A DNA stretch of 37,915 nt from contig UCHV01000033.1 in NCBI GenBank assembly GCA_900472395.1, forward strand, positions 1-37,915, written 5' to 3'. The DNA comes from Hyphomicrobiales bacterium (GTDB lineage: Bacteria > Pseudomonadota > Alphaproteobacteria > Rhizobiales > Rhizobiaceae). The notes under the pieces are model-generated. The model was not told the DNA's origin. It was given only the letters and a program-made list of their open reading frames with translations, and ran no database searches. Within the stretch, counting starts at the first letter, position 1; each line of letters begins with the position of its first letter. Shown here piece by piece: positions 18,757 through 28,007 of this stretch. Both the position numbers and the translations under genes were made by a program.

Positions 18757-20331
18757 TTACTTCGCGGGTTTCACGTCATAGGCCAGCGTATATTTGTCAC
18801 CACGAGGCGTGTACGAAACGGTCTTTTTGGCACCCAGCACAACGTTTTCGTAGTGCATGGGCAGAACCCAGAGCTTGTCGAAGGTTTCCACCGAAAGCTC
18901 TTGCAAAAGCGGCTGGCGCGCAGCTTCGTCAAGCGTCGAGCTTGCCTTGGCAAGCACCTCATCGATCTTCGGGTCGGAAACGCCGCCGCCATTGTAGCGG
19001 CCCGTGCCCTTCTTCTCGTCGCGAGTGGCAACCAGTGCCACTGTCGGATTGGTGGTTTCGCCGGTGTTCACACCCCAGGATCCAAGGAAGGTGCTATATG
19101 TGCCCTTCGAATAGGATTCCGAATACATTGCCCAGGGCATCACCTCGACCTTGGACTTGATACCGATGCGGGTGAACATCTGGCCAACGGCCTGCAGCAC
19201 TTCGGCGTCCTTGACGTAACGGCCGGACGGCCCGTGAAGGGTCAGGCTGAAACCATCCGGATAACCCGCCTCGGCCAGCAGCGCCTTGGCGGCAGCAGCG
19301 TCGTACCCGACCTTCTCAACCTTGTCGGAATAACCGCCATACCCTTCGGCCACGAACTGGTCGGCCACCGTACCGTTCTTCTGCATGACGCGTTCAACAA
19401 TGGCCGGTCGATTGAGCGACATCAGCATGGCGCGTCTCACGCGCTCGTCCTTGAGCGGGTTCTTGTCGAGATCGGATCCGTCTGTCGCCTTGACGAAAGG
19501 CGATTTGTCGCGGCTGACATCCATGCCGAGATAAACGAAGCGTGATGACTGGCCGTTAACGACCTGCAGATCGGCGCTCGATTCCACGCGCGCCATGCCG
19601 TCGGCCGGCAGCGTCTCGATGATGTCGATCTCGTTCGAAAGGAGCGACGCAAGTCGAGCGCCGTCATCCGGGAGAAAACGCAACGTGACGTTTGTCCAGT
19701 TTGAGGCACCGGCAAAATAGCCTTCGTTGCGCTTCAGGGTCAGATTGCTGCCCGGTGCGTAGGAAACGAAAGAATAGGCGCCCGTCCCGATTGCACATTT
19801 GCCGCTGTCGAAATCCTGAACCGGGGCATCTTTACAGTCTGCACTGATGATCCGGACGCGGCTGACGGAATTGAGAAGCAGCGGATCGGGAACTTTCGTT
19901 TCGATGATGACGGTCAGTGGATCCTTGGCCGTCACGTTGGCGATATTGCGCGTGTAGGACGCAAAACCCTGGCTCGGCTTATCACGGGCGCGCAGGAGAG
20001 AGGCCACGACATCGTCAGCATTGAATTCGCTGCCGTCATGAAACTTCACGCCTTCACGCAGCTTGAACTCCCAATGGGTCGGATCGACCGGCTTCCATTC
20101 AGTTGCCAGTTCCGGCTCGTTGGAAGACGTTCCGGTCAGGTTGATGAGGCTATCCCAGATATGACGGGAGGTGGCATTGTTTGGCGCCGAGCTGTCCTCA
20201 TGCGGATCCAAGGTCGTCGGCGTTGTCGACATGCCGATCGTCAACGGCGCCTCCTGCGCAGCAACCATTGCAGGAATAGCGATAGTCCCGAGCAGCATGA
20301 ATGCTACCCGCTTCAAGATCTTTGCGGTCAT
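18757..20331 (-). CDS. Peptide-type ABC transporter substrate-binding protein (cassette B)
   Basis: A 524-residue family 5 solute-binding protein. The signal peptide is MTAKILKRVAFMLLGTIAIP ending AMVAA before QEAPLTIGM. Family hallmarks are TTPTTLDPHEDSS near the mature N-terminus and WEFKLREGVKFHDGSEF with NADDVVASL after it. It is the first gene of cassette B and should deliver substrate to OppB/OppC. The start at 20331 is set by the signal peptide. No lipobox cysteine is present, as usual for alphaproteobacterial proteins of this type. The gene is divergent from the iclR-type regulator, sharing a 150-170 bp control region. Confidence 0.92.
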   Translation of the reverse strand: MTAKILKRVAFMLLGTIAIPAMVAAQEAPLTIGMSTTPTTLDPHEDSSAPNNATSRHIWDSLINLTGTSSNEPELATEWKPVDPTHWEFKLREGVKFHDGSEFNADDVVASLLRARDKPSQGFASYTRNIANVTAKDPLTVIIETKVPDPLLLNSVSRVRIISADCKDAPVQDFDSGKCAIGTGAYSFVSYAPGSNLTLKRNEGYFAGASNWTNVTLRFLPDDGARLASLLSNEIDIIETLPADGMARVESSADLQVVNGQSSRFVYLGMDVSRDKSPFVKATDGSDLDKNPLKDERVRRAMLMSLNRPAIVERVMQKNGTVADQFVAEGYGGYSDKVEKVGYDAAAAKALLAEAGYPDGFSLTLHGPSGRYVKDAEVLQAVGQMFTRIGIKSKVEVMPWAMYSESYSKGTYSTFLGSWGVNTGETTNPTVALVATRDEKKGTGRYNGGGVSDPKIDEVLAKASSTLDEAARQPLLQELSVETFDKLWVLPMHYENVVLGAKKTVSYTPRGDKYTLAYDVKPAK

Positions 20332-20353
20332 TTGCTTGTCCCAGTTACGGTGA

Positions 20354-20367
20354 TGGCCGATCGGCCA
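20354..20367. promoter_or_regulatory. Perfect 14-bp palindrome in the iclR/binding-protein control region
   Basis: TGGCCGATCGGCCA at 20354-20367 is a perfect palindrome 23 bp upstream of the binding-protein start. It lies in the leader of that gene and could be a second operator or a leader structure. A GGCGG-CTTT-CCGCC hairpin follows directly. Functional meaning is unproven. Confidence 0.35.
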
Positions 20368-20444
20368 GTTCCATGGCGGCTTTCCGCCGCTTCTGAGCAA
20401 ATTGGTAGATGCGAGGGAAAAGGCTGTCAAATAGAAAAAGTCTC

Positions 20445-20463
20445 TGTTACGCTTATCGTAACA
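20445..20463. promoter_or_regulatory. Candidate IclR operator
   Basis: TGTTACG (20445-20451), a five-base spacer, and CGTAACA (20457-20463) form a perfect inverted repeat between the divergent iclR-type gene and the cassette B operon. IclR proteins bind short palindromes in their own divergent promoters, so this is the best operator candidate. Confidence 0.55.
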
Positions 20464-20500
20464 CCTAGCGATTTCAGCAAAAATGAGGATAATTTTCTCG

Positions 20501-21268
20501 ATGCAAACCAAATCCTTGTTGATTTCGAGTGAAATTGTTCAAAGTTTGGATGTTGGCATCGCAGCTCTGATGGCTGTATCGCAAATGCCAGACGCAACAT
20601 TATCGGAACTCGCGCGAAAAACTGGCGAAACCAAACCCCGAATTTTGCGAATGTTACGCACACTGGAACATCGCGGATTGGTGCGAAAAAGCAGTGAGGG
20701 GACGTACCGTTTGGGCAATACCGCAATTGTCCTCGGGACAGCCGCTTCGACCCAAGTCGATCTCGTGCGCGTCGCCAACCCGATCTTGGAACGATTGGGT
20801 CAGAAGGTGAATGAAACCACCCAACTCCGCATTATCGACAACAGGGAATCGCTTTGCATCGCCAAATTTGAACCTACGAGAGATCTCCGTGTACACTCAA
20901 TGATCGGTCGCAGACGACCGCTTTACGCTGGATCTTACAAAGTGTTGCTGGCCTTTCTACCACCTTCTGTACAAGCGCAAATGATCCCTGAGACGCTTCT
21001 CAAGTTCACCGAACGGACCATAACCAACAGAGTAAAGCTTGGGGCAGAGTTGCAGCGGATACGTGCTGCCGGCCATTGCGTCAGCCACGGCGAGGTGAGT
21101 GAACAACTCATATCTGTCTCGGTGCCTGTTCTCGCATTCGACGGCTCAGTAATCGCAGCAATCAATATCGCCGCACCGGCGTTTCGAACGCAAGACAGCG
21201 ACATCGAAAGATATATCGGCCTACTCAAGGATGACGCCCGGGAGATTTCGACCGGTTTGGGTTGGTAA
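20501..21268 (+). CDS. IclR family transcriptional regulator (cassette B)
   Basis: A 255-residue IclR-type regulator. The winged helix-turn-helix covers about residues 10-75 (TLSELARKTGETKPRILRML, then LVRKSSEGTYRLG). The effector domain follows with GRRRPLYAGSYKVLLAF and SVPVLAFDGSVIAAINI motifs. The ATG at 20501 has GAGGA 12-16 bases upstream; the ATG at 20483 in the same frame would add MRIIFS but has no clear binding site. It is transcribed away from the cassette B operon and probably controls both itself and that operon through the inverted repeat in the shared gap. It is the only plus-strand gene in the first 30 kb. Confidence 0.92.
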   Translation: MQTKSLLISSEIVQSLDVGIAALMAVSQMPDATLSELARKTGETKPRILRMLRTLEHRGLVRKSSEGTYRLGNTAIVLGTAASTQVDLVRVANPILERLGQKVNETTQLRIIDNRESLCIAKFEPTRDLRVHSMIGRRRPLYAGSYKVLLAFLPPSVQAQMIPETLLKFTERTITNRVKLGAELQRIRAAGHCVSHGEVSEQLISVSVPVLAFDGSVIAAINIAAPAFRTQDSDIERYIGLLKDDAREISTGLGW

Positions 21269-21355
21269 CTCGTTCTGCTCTTTAAGCAAATCTAACAGTC
21301 GATCTCGTCGGTTCCAGTTTGCTTCGCCGTTTGACCACCAATCGAAGATGTCCTC

Positions 21356-21611
21356 TTAAACCGGATGATGCTGTACGCTGAGACCATCATCGAGGCTCAG
21401 ACACGTTGTGTTCATGAACGGGCATTCATCGGTAATCATGATCACGGACGCCATAGCGATCTCCTCAGGCAACCCGATCCGACTTCCCGGACGCAACTTC
21501 ATCCTCGCCGCCCTGGCCGCATCAGGGTCGGCAAAACTGTTCCGGTATTCGATAACCTTCTGGGTGGAGACGTAATCCGGCGCCAGCGCGTTTACCCGCA
21601 CGCCCTTTAAC
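21356..21611 (-). pseudogene. C-terminal remnant of a short-chain dehydrogenase
   Basis: The frame reads KGVRVNALAPDYVSTQ and continues to a stop at 21356-21358, ending LSLDDGLSVQHHPV. This is the C-terminal third of classical short-chain dehydrogenase/reductases (VNALAPG-type strand, then RIGLPEEIA). The Rossmann fold and the YxxxK catalytic site are missing, and the frame closes at a TAA just upstream. The second glycine of the usual LDGG is replaced by DDG. It lies directly downstream of cassette C and could be a leftover of a longer sugar-acid operon. The bases around it (21269-21355 and 21612-21716) hold nothing I can identify. Confidence 0.65.
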
Positions 21612-21716
21612 GCGTATTACGAGACCCAAAATTATCAAAGCGTAGAAGACCGCGAGATCTTCGCGGTCGTCCCGCGCTTGAAGCGTTGTGACGATTGAAA
21701 GCGATAGGCCCCAGTT

Positions 21717-22874
21717 CTACCAGTTTGTTACGGAACCGTCCCTGCGCTTCAGGTGCGGCGCTTCCCAGAACTCGAAACTCTGCTTGGCCAGCAATTCCTC
21801 GTTCACCTCGATGCCTAGGCCGGGCACGTCCGAGACCGGATAGAAGGCACCTTCGAGTTTCGGCTGGACGGGAAAGAATTCGGAGTTGTCAAATCCGAGA
21901 TGGGTTTCTGCCGGGCTGCTGCGGGTCTCGAGCCAGGAGAAATTCGGCACGGCAGCGCAGAAATGCACGGTTGCCGCGGTACAGACCGGCCCAAGCGGAT
22001 TATGCGGCATCATGTCAACATAATGGGTCTCGCTCCAGGCGGCCACTTTCATCGATTCCGTCAGTCCACCGACATTGCAAACATCGAGACGATTGAACTG
22101 GTGAATGTCGCGTTCGATATAGGGCTGGAACTGCCACTTGGATGAAAACTCCTCGCCGATGGCAAAAGGCACATCCGTCATCCGGCGGAGCGCCTCGTAA
22201 GCACCGGGACTTTCGTCGCGGATCGGCTCCTCGAGAAAATCAAGTGTGCCGGACGGCATTTTCTGGCAGAAACTCGCGGCCTCCGCCACCGTCAGCCGGT
22301 GATGGTAATCGATACCGAGCACGATATCCCCACCCAGTTCCTCGCGCGCCTTCACCAGCCATTTTGCTGTCGTGGCAATGTGCTCGCGCGGCTCATAGAT
22401 CTCCTTCTCCTCATGACCGGAAGGAGACAACCGCATGGCGGTCCACCCGTGTTCGACCAGCATTTTTGCCTGATCGATCATCTCCGGCCCCGGGGCGGCG
22501 AATGTTGTCGCAAAGGTGGGAATACGATCGCGTTGTTTACCGCCGATCAGTTCATAGACCGGAACGCCAAGTGCCTTGCCCTTGATGTCGTGCAGTGCAA
22601 TGTCGATGGCGGATATTGCAGCCTGTAGCACGCGCCCGCCTTCGAAATACTGGCTGCGATAAAGCTCCTGCCAGAGTGCGCCGATCCTGAACGGATCCCG
22701 ACCTTGCAGAAATTCCGCATAATGCTCCAGTGCGCCGACGACGGCCTTTTCACGGCCCGAAAGTCCGCTTTCGCCCCAGCCAAAAATGCCCTCGTCCGTC
22801 TCGATCTTGACGAGGAGCTGATTGCGGATGCCGACCTTGACGGCATATGTCTTGACGGTGGTGATCTTCATCAT
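21717..22874 (-). CDS. Enolase-superfamily sugar-acid dehydratase, galactonate dehydratase-like
   Basis: A 385-residue member of the mandelate racemase/muconate lactonizing group. The N-terminal capping domain starts MMKITTVKTYAVKVG, followed by a TIM-like barrel with metal ligands in GIDYHH, LEEP and AIGEE. The MPHNPLGPVC stretch carries the acid/base histidine found in galactonate dehydratase (DgoD). Such enzymes abstract the proton next to a carboxylate and remove water, giving 2-keto-3-deoxy sugar acids. The start at 22874 (or 22871) follows GAGGAAGAG. It lies 20 bp after the ManD-like gene in cassette C. Precise sugar specificity cannot be assigned because members differ only in a few active-site residues. 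Confidence 0.85.
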   Translation of the reverse strand: MMKITTVKTYAVKVGIRNQLLVKIETDEGIFGWGESGLSGREKAVVGALEHYAEFLQGRDPFRIGALWQELYRSQYFEGGRVLQAAISAIDIALHDIKGKALGVPVYELIGGKQRDRIPTFATTFAAPGPEMIDQAKMLVEHGWTAMRLSPSGHEEKEIYEPREHIATTAKWLVKAREELGGDIVLGIDYHHRLTVAEAASFCQKMPSGTLDFLEEPIRDESPGAYEALRRMTDVPFAIGEEFSSKWQFQPYIERDIHQFNRLDVCNVGGLTESMKVAAWSETHYVDMMPHNPLGPVCTAATVHFCAAVPNFSWLETRSSPAETHLGFDNSEFFPVQPKLEGAFYPVSDVPGLGIEVNEELLAKQSFEFWEAPHLKRRDGSVTNW

Positions 22875-22894
22875 TTCTCTTCCTCGTCCTGCGA

Positions 22895-24103
22895 TTACCA
22901 ATGCCACAGCGTGCCGTCTTCGAGACGGTTCACCGGCAGATAGGCGCGTTCGTAAGGGAACTTTGCCGCAAGCTTTTCGTCGATATCGACCCCGTGGCCG
23001 ACCACTTCACCTGGATGCAGGTAACCGTCTTTGAGGCTCCAGGCACCCGGAAAAACCTCCAGGATCTGCGGCAGGTAACCGGAATATTCCTGGATGCCGA
23101 AATTCGGCACCCAGAGATCCAGATGCAGGTTGGCGCCGAGGCAGATGGGCGACATGTCCATCGCGCCGTGGCAGGCGGTGCGGACATTATAGATGCTAGC
23201 GAAATCCATGATGCGGCGGAGTGCCGTCACGCCGCCAGCGTGCACGCAGGTGGTGCGGATATAGTCGATCAGCTGTTCTTCGATCAGCAGGCGCGCATCC
23301 CAGATCGTGTTGAACACTTCGCCGACAGCAAGTGGCGTCGTTGTATGTTTGCGGATCAGTCGGAAGCCTTCCTGATGTTCGGCGGCGACCGTATCTTCCA
23401 GCCAGAACAGGCGGGCAAATTCGAGATCCTTGCCCAGTCGTGCCGCTTCGATCGGCGTCAGGCGATGATGGCTGTCATGGAGGAGCTCGACGTCCCATCC
23501 ATGCGCGTCGCGCACCGCCTCGAACAGCTTTGGCATGTGGCGAAGATATTTCGAAGTCGACCAAACTTCCTCATGCGGGAAGGCGTCGTCGACCGCATTG
23601 TTGGTCACGGTCTTGGCGCCGGTGCCATAGACATCCGGCAGGCCGGGAATGCCGCATTGAACGCGCACTGCCTTGTAGCCTTCTTCGATCCGCTTTCCGA
23701 CGGCTTCGACGGCTTCCGCGATATTGGTGCCCTGCGCGTGCGTGTAGCACAGCACCTTTTCGCGGCTGGCGCCGCCAAGAAGTTGGTAGAGCGGCATGTT
23801 GGCTGCCTTGGCCTTGATGTCCCAAAGCGCGGTGTCGATACCGGCGATCGCAGCCATGGTGACGGGGCCACGACGCCAATAGGCGCCGCGATAGAAATAC
23901 TGCCAGATATCCTCGATGCGTGACGGATCACGGCCAATAAGAAGCGGCACGAGGTGCTCTTCCAGATAGGCAACAACCGCCTTCTCGCGACCGTTCAAAG
24001 TCGCGTCGCCGACCCCCGTCAGTCCCTCGTCCGTGAAGATCTTGACCGTCACGAAATTACGGCCTGGCGAGCAAACAATGACTTTTACATCTGTGATTTT
24101 CAT
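22895..24103 (-). CDS. D-mannonate dehydratase family protein (ManD/RspA-like)
   Basis: A 402-residue enolase-superfamily protein with strong similarity in style to ManD/RspA. Visible motifs are the N-terminal MKITDVKVIVCSPGRNFVTV, CYTHAQGT, the DSHHRLTPIEAARLGKDLE metal/acid-base stretch, WLEDTV, AVGEVF, and HGAMDMSP before PNFGIQEYSGY. Members dehydrate D-mannonate to 2-keto-3-deoxygluconate in hexuronate breakdown, but many RspA-type proteins have low activity or act on D-gluconate. The ATG at 24103 lies four bases after the fused ATPase stop, so it is coupled to the transporter. With the DgoD-like neighbour it suggests that cassette C imports a sugar-acid compound. Confidence 0.88.
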   Translation of the reverse strand: MKITDVKVIVCSPGRNFVTVKIFTDEGLTGVGDATLNGREKAVVAYLEEHLVPLLIGRDPSRIEDIWQYFYRGAYWRRGPVTMAAIAGIDTALWDIKAKAANMPLYQLLGGASREKVLCYTHAQGTNIAEAVEAVGKRIEEGYKAVRVQCGIPGLPDVYGTGAKTVTNNAVDDAFPHEEVWSTSKYLRHMPKLFEAVRDAHGWDVELLHDSHHRLTPIEAARLGKDLEFARLFWLEDTVAAEHQEGFRLIRKHTTTPLAVGEVFNTIWDARLLIEEQLIDYIRTTCVHAGGVTALRRIMDFASIYNVRTACHGAMDMSPICLGANLHLDLWVPNFGIQEYSGYLPQILEVFPGAWSLKDGYLHPGEVVGHGVDIDEKLAAKFPYERAYLPVNRLEDGTLWHW

Positions 24104-24107
24104 GAAA

Positions 24108-25799
24108 TTATCCGTTGGCTGAAACTGGGTTGGCGACATAGCGGACACGGTGGTGCAGACGCCTGTCGCGCGGATCTGGATGGGGAATGGCGGAGAGAAG
24201 CGCGCGCGTATATTCGTGTGCGGGATTGTTGACGACCTGATCGGTCTCACCGGCCTCGACGATCTGACCGCGGTACATGACCGCCACGCGATCGCACATG
24301 TAGCGGATCACCGACATGTCGTGCGAGATGAAGACGTAGGAAAGCCCCAGCTCGTCCTGAAGCTTCATCATCAGGTCGAGGATTTGCGAGCGCAGCGAGA
24401 CGTCGAGTGCCGAGGTCGCCTCGTCGGCAACGATCAGCCGTGGCTTAACGGCAATAGCGCGTGCAATCCCGATGCGCTGACGCTGGCCGCCGGAAAAGGC
24501 GTGCGGATAACGCTCGCGCCAGGCGGGTTCCAGTCCCACCTGCTCCATCAGTTCCGCGACACGTTCGTCGAGTTCCCTGCCCTTCATGCCGGCAAGCTTC
24601 AACGGTTCGGCGATGATCTGGGCGACTGTCTTGCGCGGGCTGAGCGAGCCGACAGGATCCTGAAAAATCATCCGGACCTCGCGGCGGATTTCCTTCAACT
24701 GTGCGCTCCGCGCCGTGCGAAGATCGATTATGCTGCCATCCGGGCGCCGATAGTCGATTTTGCCGGCTTGCGGGTCGTAGATGCGCAACAGGCAACGCCC
24801 CATCGTCGTCTTGCCGGAACCGGATTCGCCGACGATGCCAAGCGTCTCGCCCGGACGCACAGTCAACGAAACGCCATCAACCGCCTTGAGACCCGATGGG
24901 AAGGTCAGAGAAAGACCCCGGACGTCCAGGAGCGGTGCAACGTCGGCAGGAATTACGGCGCGCTTCAGCCGGATATCGGCTTTGCTTTCCAGCCGAACGA
25001 CCGACCCGATGAGGCGTTTTGTGTAGTCATCCTTGGGTGCGTGGAAGACGTCTTCAACGCACCCATGCTCCATCACGCGGCCGCGATACATGACGAGCAC
25101 TTCGTCGGCGATTTCGGCCACCACGCCCATGTCATGGGTGATGAATATCACCGCCATGCCGTGGCTCTGCTGCAGCTTTTTGATCAGGTCGAGAATTTCC
25201 GCCTGTGTGGTGACGTCGAGCGCCGTTGTCGGCTCGTCGGCGATCAGTACTGAAGGGTTACACGCCAGCGCCATGGCGATCATCACACGCTGCCGCATAC
25301 CGCCGGAAAATTCGAACGTGTAACGATCGATCGCCTGCTCCGGCCGAGGAATTTCGACCTGCCTCAACAGCTCCAGCACACGTGCGCGCCGTTCCTGTTT
25401 GGGTGTGCCGAAATGAATGCGCAGCGCCTCACCGATCTGTTCGCCGATGCGGTGAACGGGCGAGAGCGAGCTCATCGGCTCCTGGAAGATCATGGCGATC
25501 TCCTGCCCGCGGACAGCGCGGATCTCCTTGCCGCGCGGATCGAGCTTGGCGAGATCAACTGTCGATCCATCCTGACGGGTCAACACGATCGATCCACCCT
25601 CGATCTTGCCGGGCCTATCGACGATCTGCAGGATGGAACGCGCCGTTACCGATTTGCCCGAGCCGGATTCGCCCACCACGCAGAGTGTCTGGCCGCGCTT
25701 CAGCTCGAAGGAGACGCCGTCCACCGCCTTGAACGTGCCGGTGCGGGTCTTGAAGTATGTGCGCAGGTCTTCGACCTTGAGGATTGTGTCATTGGTCAT
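24108..25799 (-). CDS. Fused dual ABC transporter ATP-binding protein (cassette C)
   Basis: A 563-residue protein with two nucleotide-binding domains. The first has Walker A GESGSGKSVT, signature FSGGMRQR and VLIADEPTTALD; the second has GESGSGKTTMG, FSGGQRQRIG and LIVADEATSALD. In the second Walker B the usual DEP is DEA, a known variant. It corresponds to a joined OppD-OppF. The ATG at 25799 shares its last base with the TGA of the upstream permease gene (TGATG), implying coupled translation. It is similar in layout to the fused ATPase of cassette A but is not a close copy. Confidence 0.94.
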   Translation of the reverse strand: MTNDTILKVEDLRTYFKTRTGTFKAVDGVSFELKRGQTLCVVGESGSGKSVTARSILQIVDRPGKIEGGSIVLTRQDGSTVDLAKLDPRGKEIRAVRGQEIAMIFQEPMSSLSPVHRIGEQIGEALRIHFGTPKQERRARVLELLRQVEIPRPEQAIDRYTFEFSGGMRQRVMIAMALACNPSVLIADEPTTALDVTTQAEILDLIKKLQQSHGMAVIFITHDMGVVAEIADEVLVMYRGRVMEHGCVEDVFHAPKDDYTKRLIGSVVRLESKADIRLKRAVIPADVAPLLDVRGLSLTFPSGLKAVDGVSLTVRPGETLGIVGESGSGKTTMGRCLLRIYDPQAGKIDYRRPDGSIIDLRTARSAQLKEIRREVRMIFQDPVGSLSPRKTVAQIIAEPLKLAGMKGRELDERVAELMEQVGLEPAWRERYPHAFSGGQRQRIGIARAIAVKPRLIVADEATSALDVSLRSQILDLMMKLQDELGLSYVFISHDMSVIRYMCDRVAVMYRGQIVEAGETDQVVNNPAHEYTRALLSAIPHPDPRDRRLHHRVRYVANPVSANG

Positions 25800-26947
25800 C
25801 AGGCGTTCTCATAAGGATCGGCCGCATCGCGCAGTCCATCACCAAGGAAGTTGAGGGCAAGCACCGCGATGACGATGGCCGCGGCCGGAGTGAAGAGCAG
25901 CCAGGGCGCCTGCGCAACGGCTCGGATATTCTGCGCCTCCTGCAGGAGGACACCCCAGGAGATGATCGGCGGCTGCAGGCCGATGCCGAGGAAGGACAGT
26001 GCGGTTTCAGCGAGGATCATTGTCGGGATCGCGAGCGTCACAGTGGCGATGATATGGCTCATGAAAGACGGCACGAGATGGTGGAAGATGATGCCGAACT
26101 CGCTCATGCCATCTAGACGCGCGGCAGTGACGAAATCCTCGTTGCGCAGCGACAGGAATTTGCCGCGCACTTCTCGCGCCAGACTGGTCCAGCCAAGAAG
26201 GGAAACGATCAATGTAATGACGAAATAGGTCCTGAGCGGCGGCCATCCAACCGGGATTGCGGCTGCAAGGCCCATCCACAGCGGGATGGTCGGGATGGAC
26301 CGCAGGAGTTCGATGACACGCTGGATCACCACATCGATCCAGCCACCGAAGAAACCTGAAATGCCGCCGATCGCCACACCGAGAATAAGGCTCATCGCCA
26401 CGCCGACAAGACCGATCGAAAGCGAGATACGAGCGCCATAAACGACGCGAGAAAAGATGTCGCGACCCAACCGATCCGCACCGAAGACATAGAGGCTATC
26501 GCCGGGACGCGCATTCACGAGACCGAACAGCTTGGTCTCCATGGGGATAAACCCCGCAAGCGTATAGGGATCGGACTTCACGAAAAAGCCGACGGCCAGC
26601 GGCTTTGCCTCGTCTGCGGCAAACTCGCGCCGCATGGATTGGGTGTTAAGCGTCATCTTCAGCTGATCGACATGCGGCATGAACGAGCCCTCATGCATCA
26701 GCGCCAGTCCCTGCGGTGGTGCATAGGTGAAGCGCGCATTGGTGGCGTTCGGATCGAACGGCGCAATAAATTCGGCGAACAGCGCGACGAGATACATGAA
26801 GGCGATGACGACAAGGCTTGCCAGCGCAATCTTGTGTTTCTTGAATTTTAGCCAGAACAGGCGCCACTGGCCGGCAACGGCGATGTCCTTGCCGCGCAGG
26901 TCGATGACGGCGTCCGTATCGGAGGGGATCTGGGTCATATCGGTCAT
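25799..26947 (-). CDS. ABC transporter permease, OppC-like, long form (cassette C)
   Basis: A 382-residue permease, about 80 residues longer than the OppC-like proteins of cassettes A and B. The extra length is an enlarged periplasmic loop after the first membrane helix (about residues 70-160, APFDPNATN through ETKLFGLVNA). This long form is typical of Opp-type transporters that handle oligosaccharides and glycosides as well as peptides. The core shows GADRLGRDIFSRVVYGAR, the EAA loop EDFVTAARLDGMSE, and LSFLGIGLQPP. The start overlaps the oppB-like stop as ATGA. Confidence 0.92.
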   Translation of the reverse strand: MTDMTQIPSDTDAVIDLRGKDIAVAGQWRLFWLKFKKHKIALASLVVIAFMYLVALFAEFIAPFDPNATNARFTYAPPQGLALMHEGSFMPHVDQLKMTLNTQSMRREFAADEAKPLAVGFFVKSDPYTLAGFIPMETKLFGLVNARPGDSLYVFGADRLGRDIFSRVVYGARISLSIGLVGVAMSLILGVAIGGISGFFGGWIDVVIQRVIELLRSIPTIPLWMGLAAAIPVGWPPLRTYFVITLIVSLLGWTSLAREVRGKFLSLRNEDFVTAARLDGMSEFGIIFHHLVPSFMSHIIATVTLAIPTMILAETALSFLGIGLQPPIISWGVLLQEAQNIRAVAQAPWLLFTPAAAIVIAVLALNFLGDGLRDAADPYENA

Positions 26948-27936
26948 TGCAGTCTGATCCTCGGGTCGGTCAGCGCGAGCAGGAGGTCGGAGATCAAAGT
27001 GCCGATGATGGTGAGCACGGAGATCAGGAGAATGAGGGAGCCAGCCAGGTACATGTCCTGCGCCAGCAGTGCGCGCAGAAGGAGCGGACCTGTCGTCGGC
27101 AGGCTCATCACGACAGAGACGATGATCTCGCCGGAAATGACCGCCGGCAGGATCCAGCCGAGTGTCGAGATCAGCGGATTGAGCGCAAGCCTGACCGGGT
27201 AACGCATCAACAGCTCGAATTCCGACATGCCTTTTGCACGTGCCGTGGTGACATATGGCTTGGAGAGTTCATCCAGAAGGTTGGCGCGCATGATGCGAAC
27301 CAGAGCCGCGAGTGAGCCCAGCCCAATGACGATCACTGGCAGCCAGACATGCTTGGCGAAATCAACCAGCTTGCCAAAACTCCAGGCCGCATCGGCATAT
27401 TCGGGCGAAAACAGTCCGCCAACGCTCTGACCGAACCACGCCGACATCAGATACATGGCCGATAGAGCCATCAGAAAGTCTGGCACGGCGAGGAAAAAAA
27501 AGGCCATGAAGGTCGCGACATAATCCTGGATCGAATACTGGCGAACCGCAGACAGGATGCCGATCGGGATGGCGACGGCCCAGACGAAGCAGAGGGTCAG
27601 AAGCGACAGGAGCAGAGAAAAGCCCAGGCGGCTCCAGATCAGCTCGGTGACGGGCTTGCCGAGTTCGAACGAGATGCCGAAATCACCATGCAGGATAATG
27701 CCTGCCATCCATTTGTAATACTGGACGTACATGGGCTGATCGAGGCCGTAGCGCTCGCGCATGGCGGCAAGCGTTCCGGCTTCGACGGCACCGCCCTGGG
27801 CGGCCCAGTCGGCCATCAGCGTCGTCAGGTAATCACCTGGCGGTAGCTGGATGATGGCGAAGGCAATGATCGATACGGCGAACAGTGTCGGGATAGCGAA
27901 CACCAGCCGCTTGGCGATATAGCGAAGCATGAGCAA
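26944..27936 (-). CDS. ABC transporter permease, OppB-like (cassette C)
   Basis: A 330-residue permease beginning MLMLRYIAKRLVFAIPTLFA with the first-loop motif QLPPGDYLTTLMADW. It has six predicted helices, an EAA loop at YVTTARAKGMSEFE, and the C-terminus LLLALTDPRIRLQ. PPGDY in place of PGDP marks the subgroup of long Opp importers found in rhizobia. An alternative start six bases downstream (27930) is equally possible. It follows the binding-protein gene by 71 bp, a gap that includes an imperfect hairpin (GCCGAAAG with CTTCCGGC, mirrored near 27962-27984). Confidence 0.92.
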   Translation of the reverse strand: MLMLRYIAKRLVFAIPTLFAVSIIAFAIIQLPPGDYLTTLMADWAAQGGAVEAGTLAAMRERYGLDQPMYVQYYKWMAGIILHGDFGISFELGKPVTELIWSRLGFSLLLSLLTLCFVWAVAIPIGILSAVRQYSIQDYVATFMAFFFLAVPDFLMALSAMYLMSAWFGQSVGGLFSPEYADAAWSFGKLVDFAKHVWLPVIVIGLGSLAALVRIMRANLLDELSKPYVTTARAKGMSEFELLMRYPVRLALNPLISTLGWILPAVISGEIIVSVVMSLPTTGPLLLRALLAQDMYLAGSLILLISVLTIIGTLISDLLLALTDPRIRLQ

Positions 27937-28007
27937 TGACCGTTCAGGGGTGCAGTGCAGCCGGAAGCCATTTACTTTCGGCCGCGGGGAGGATCATCAA
28001 GATCGTC

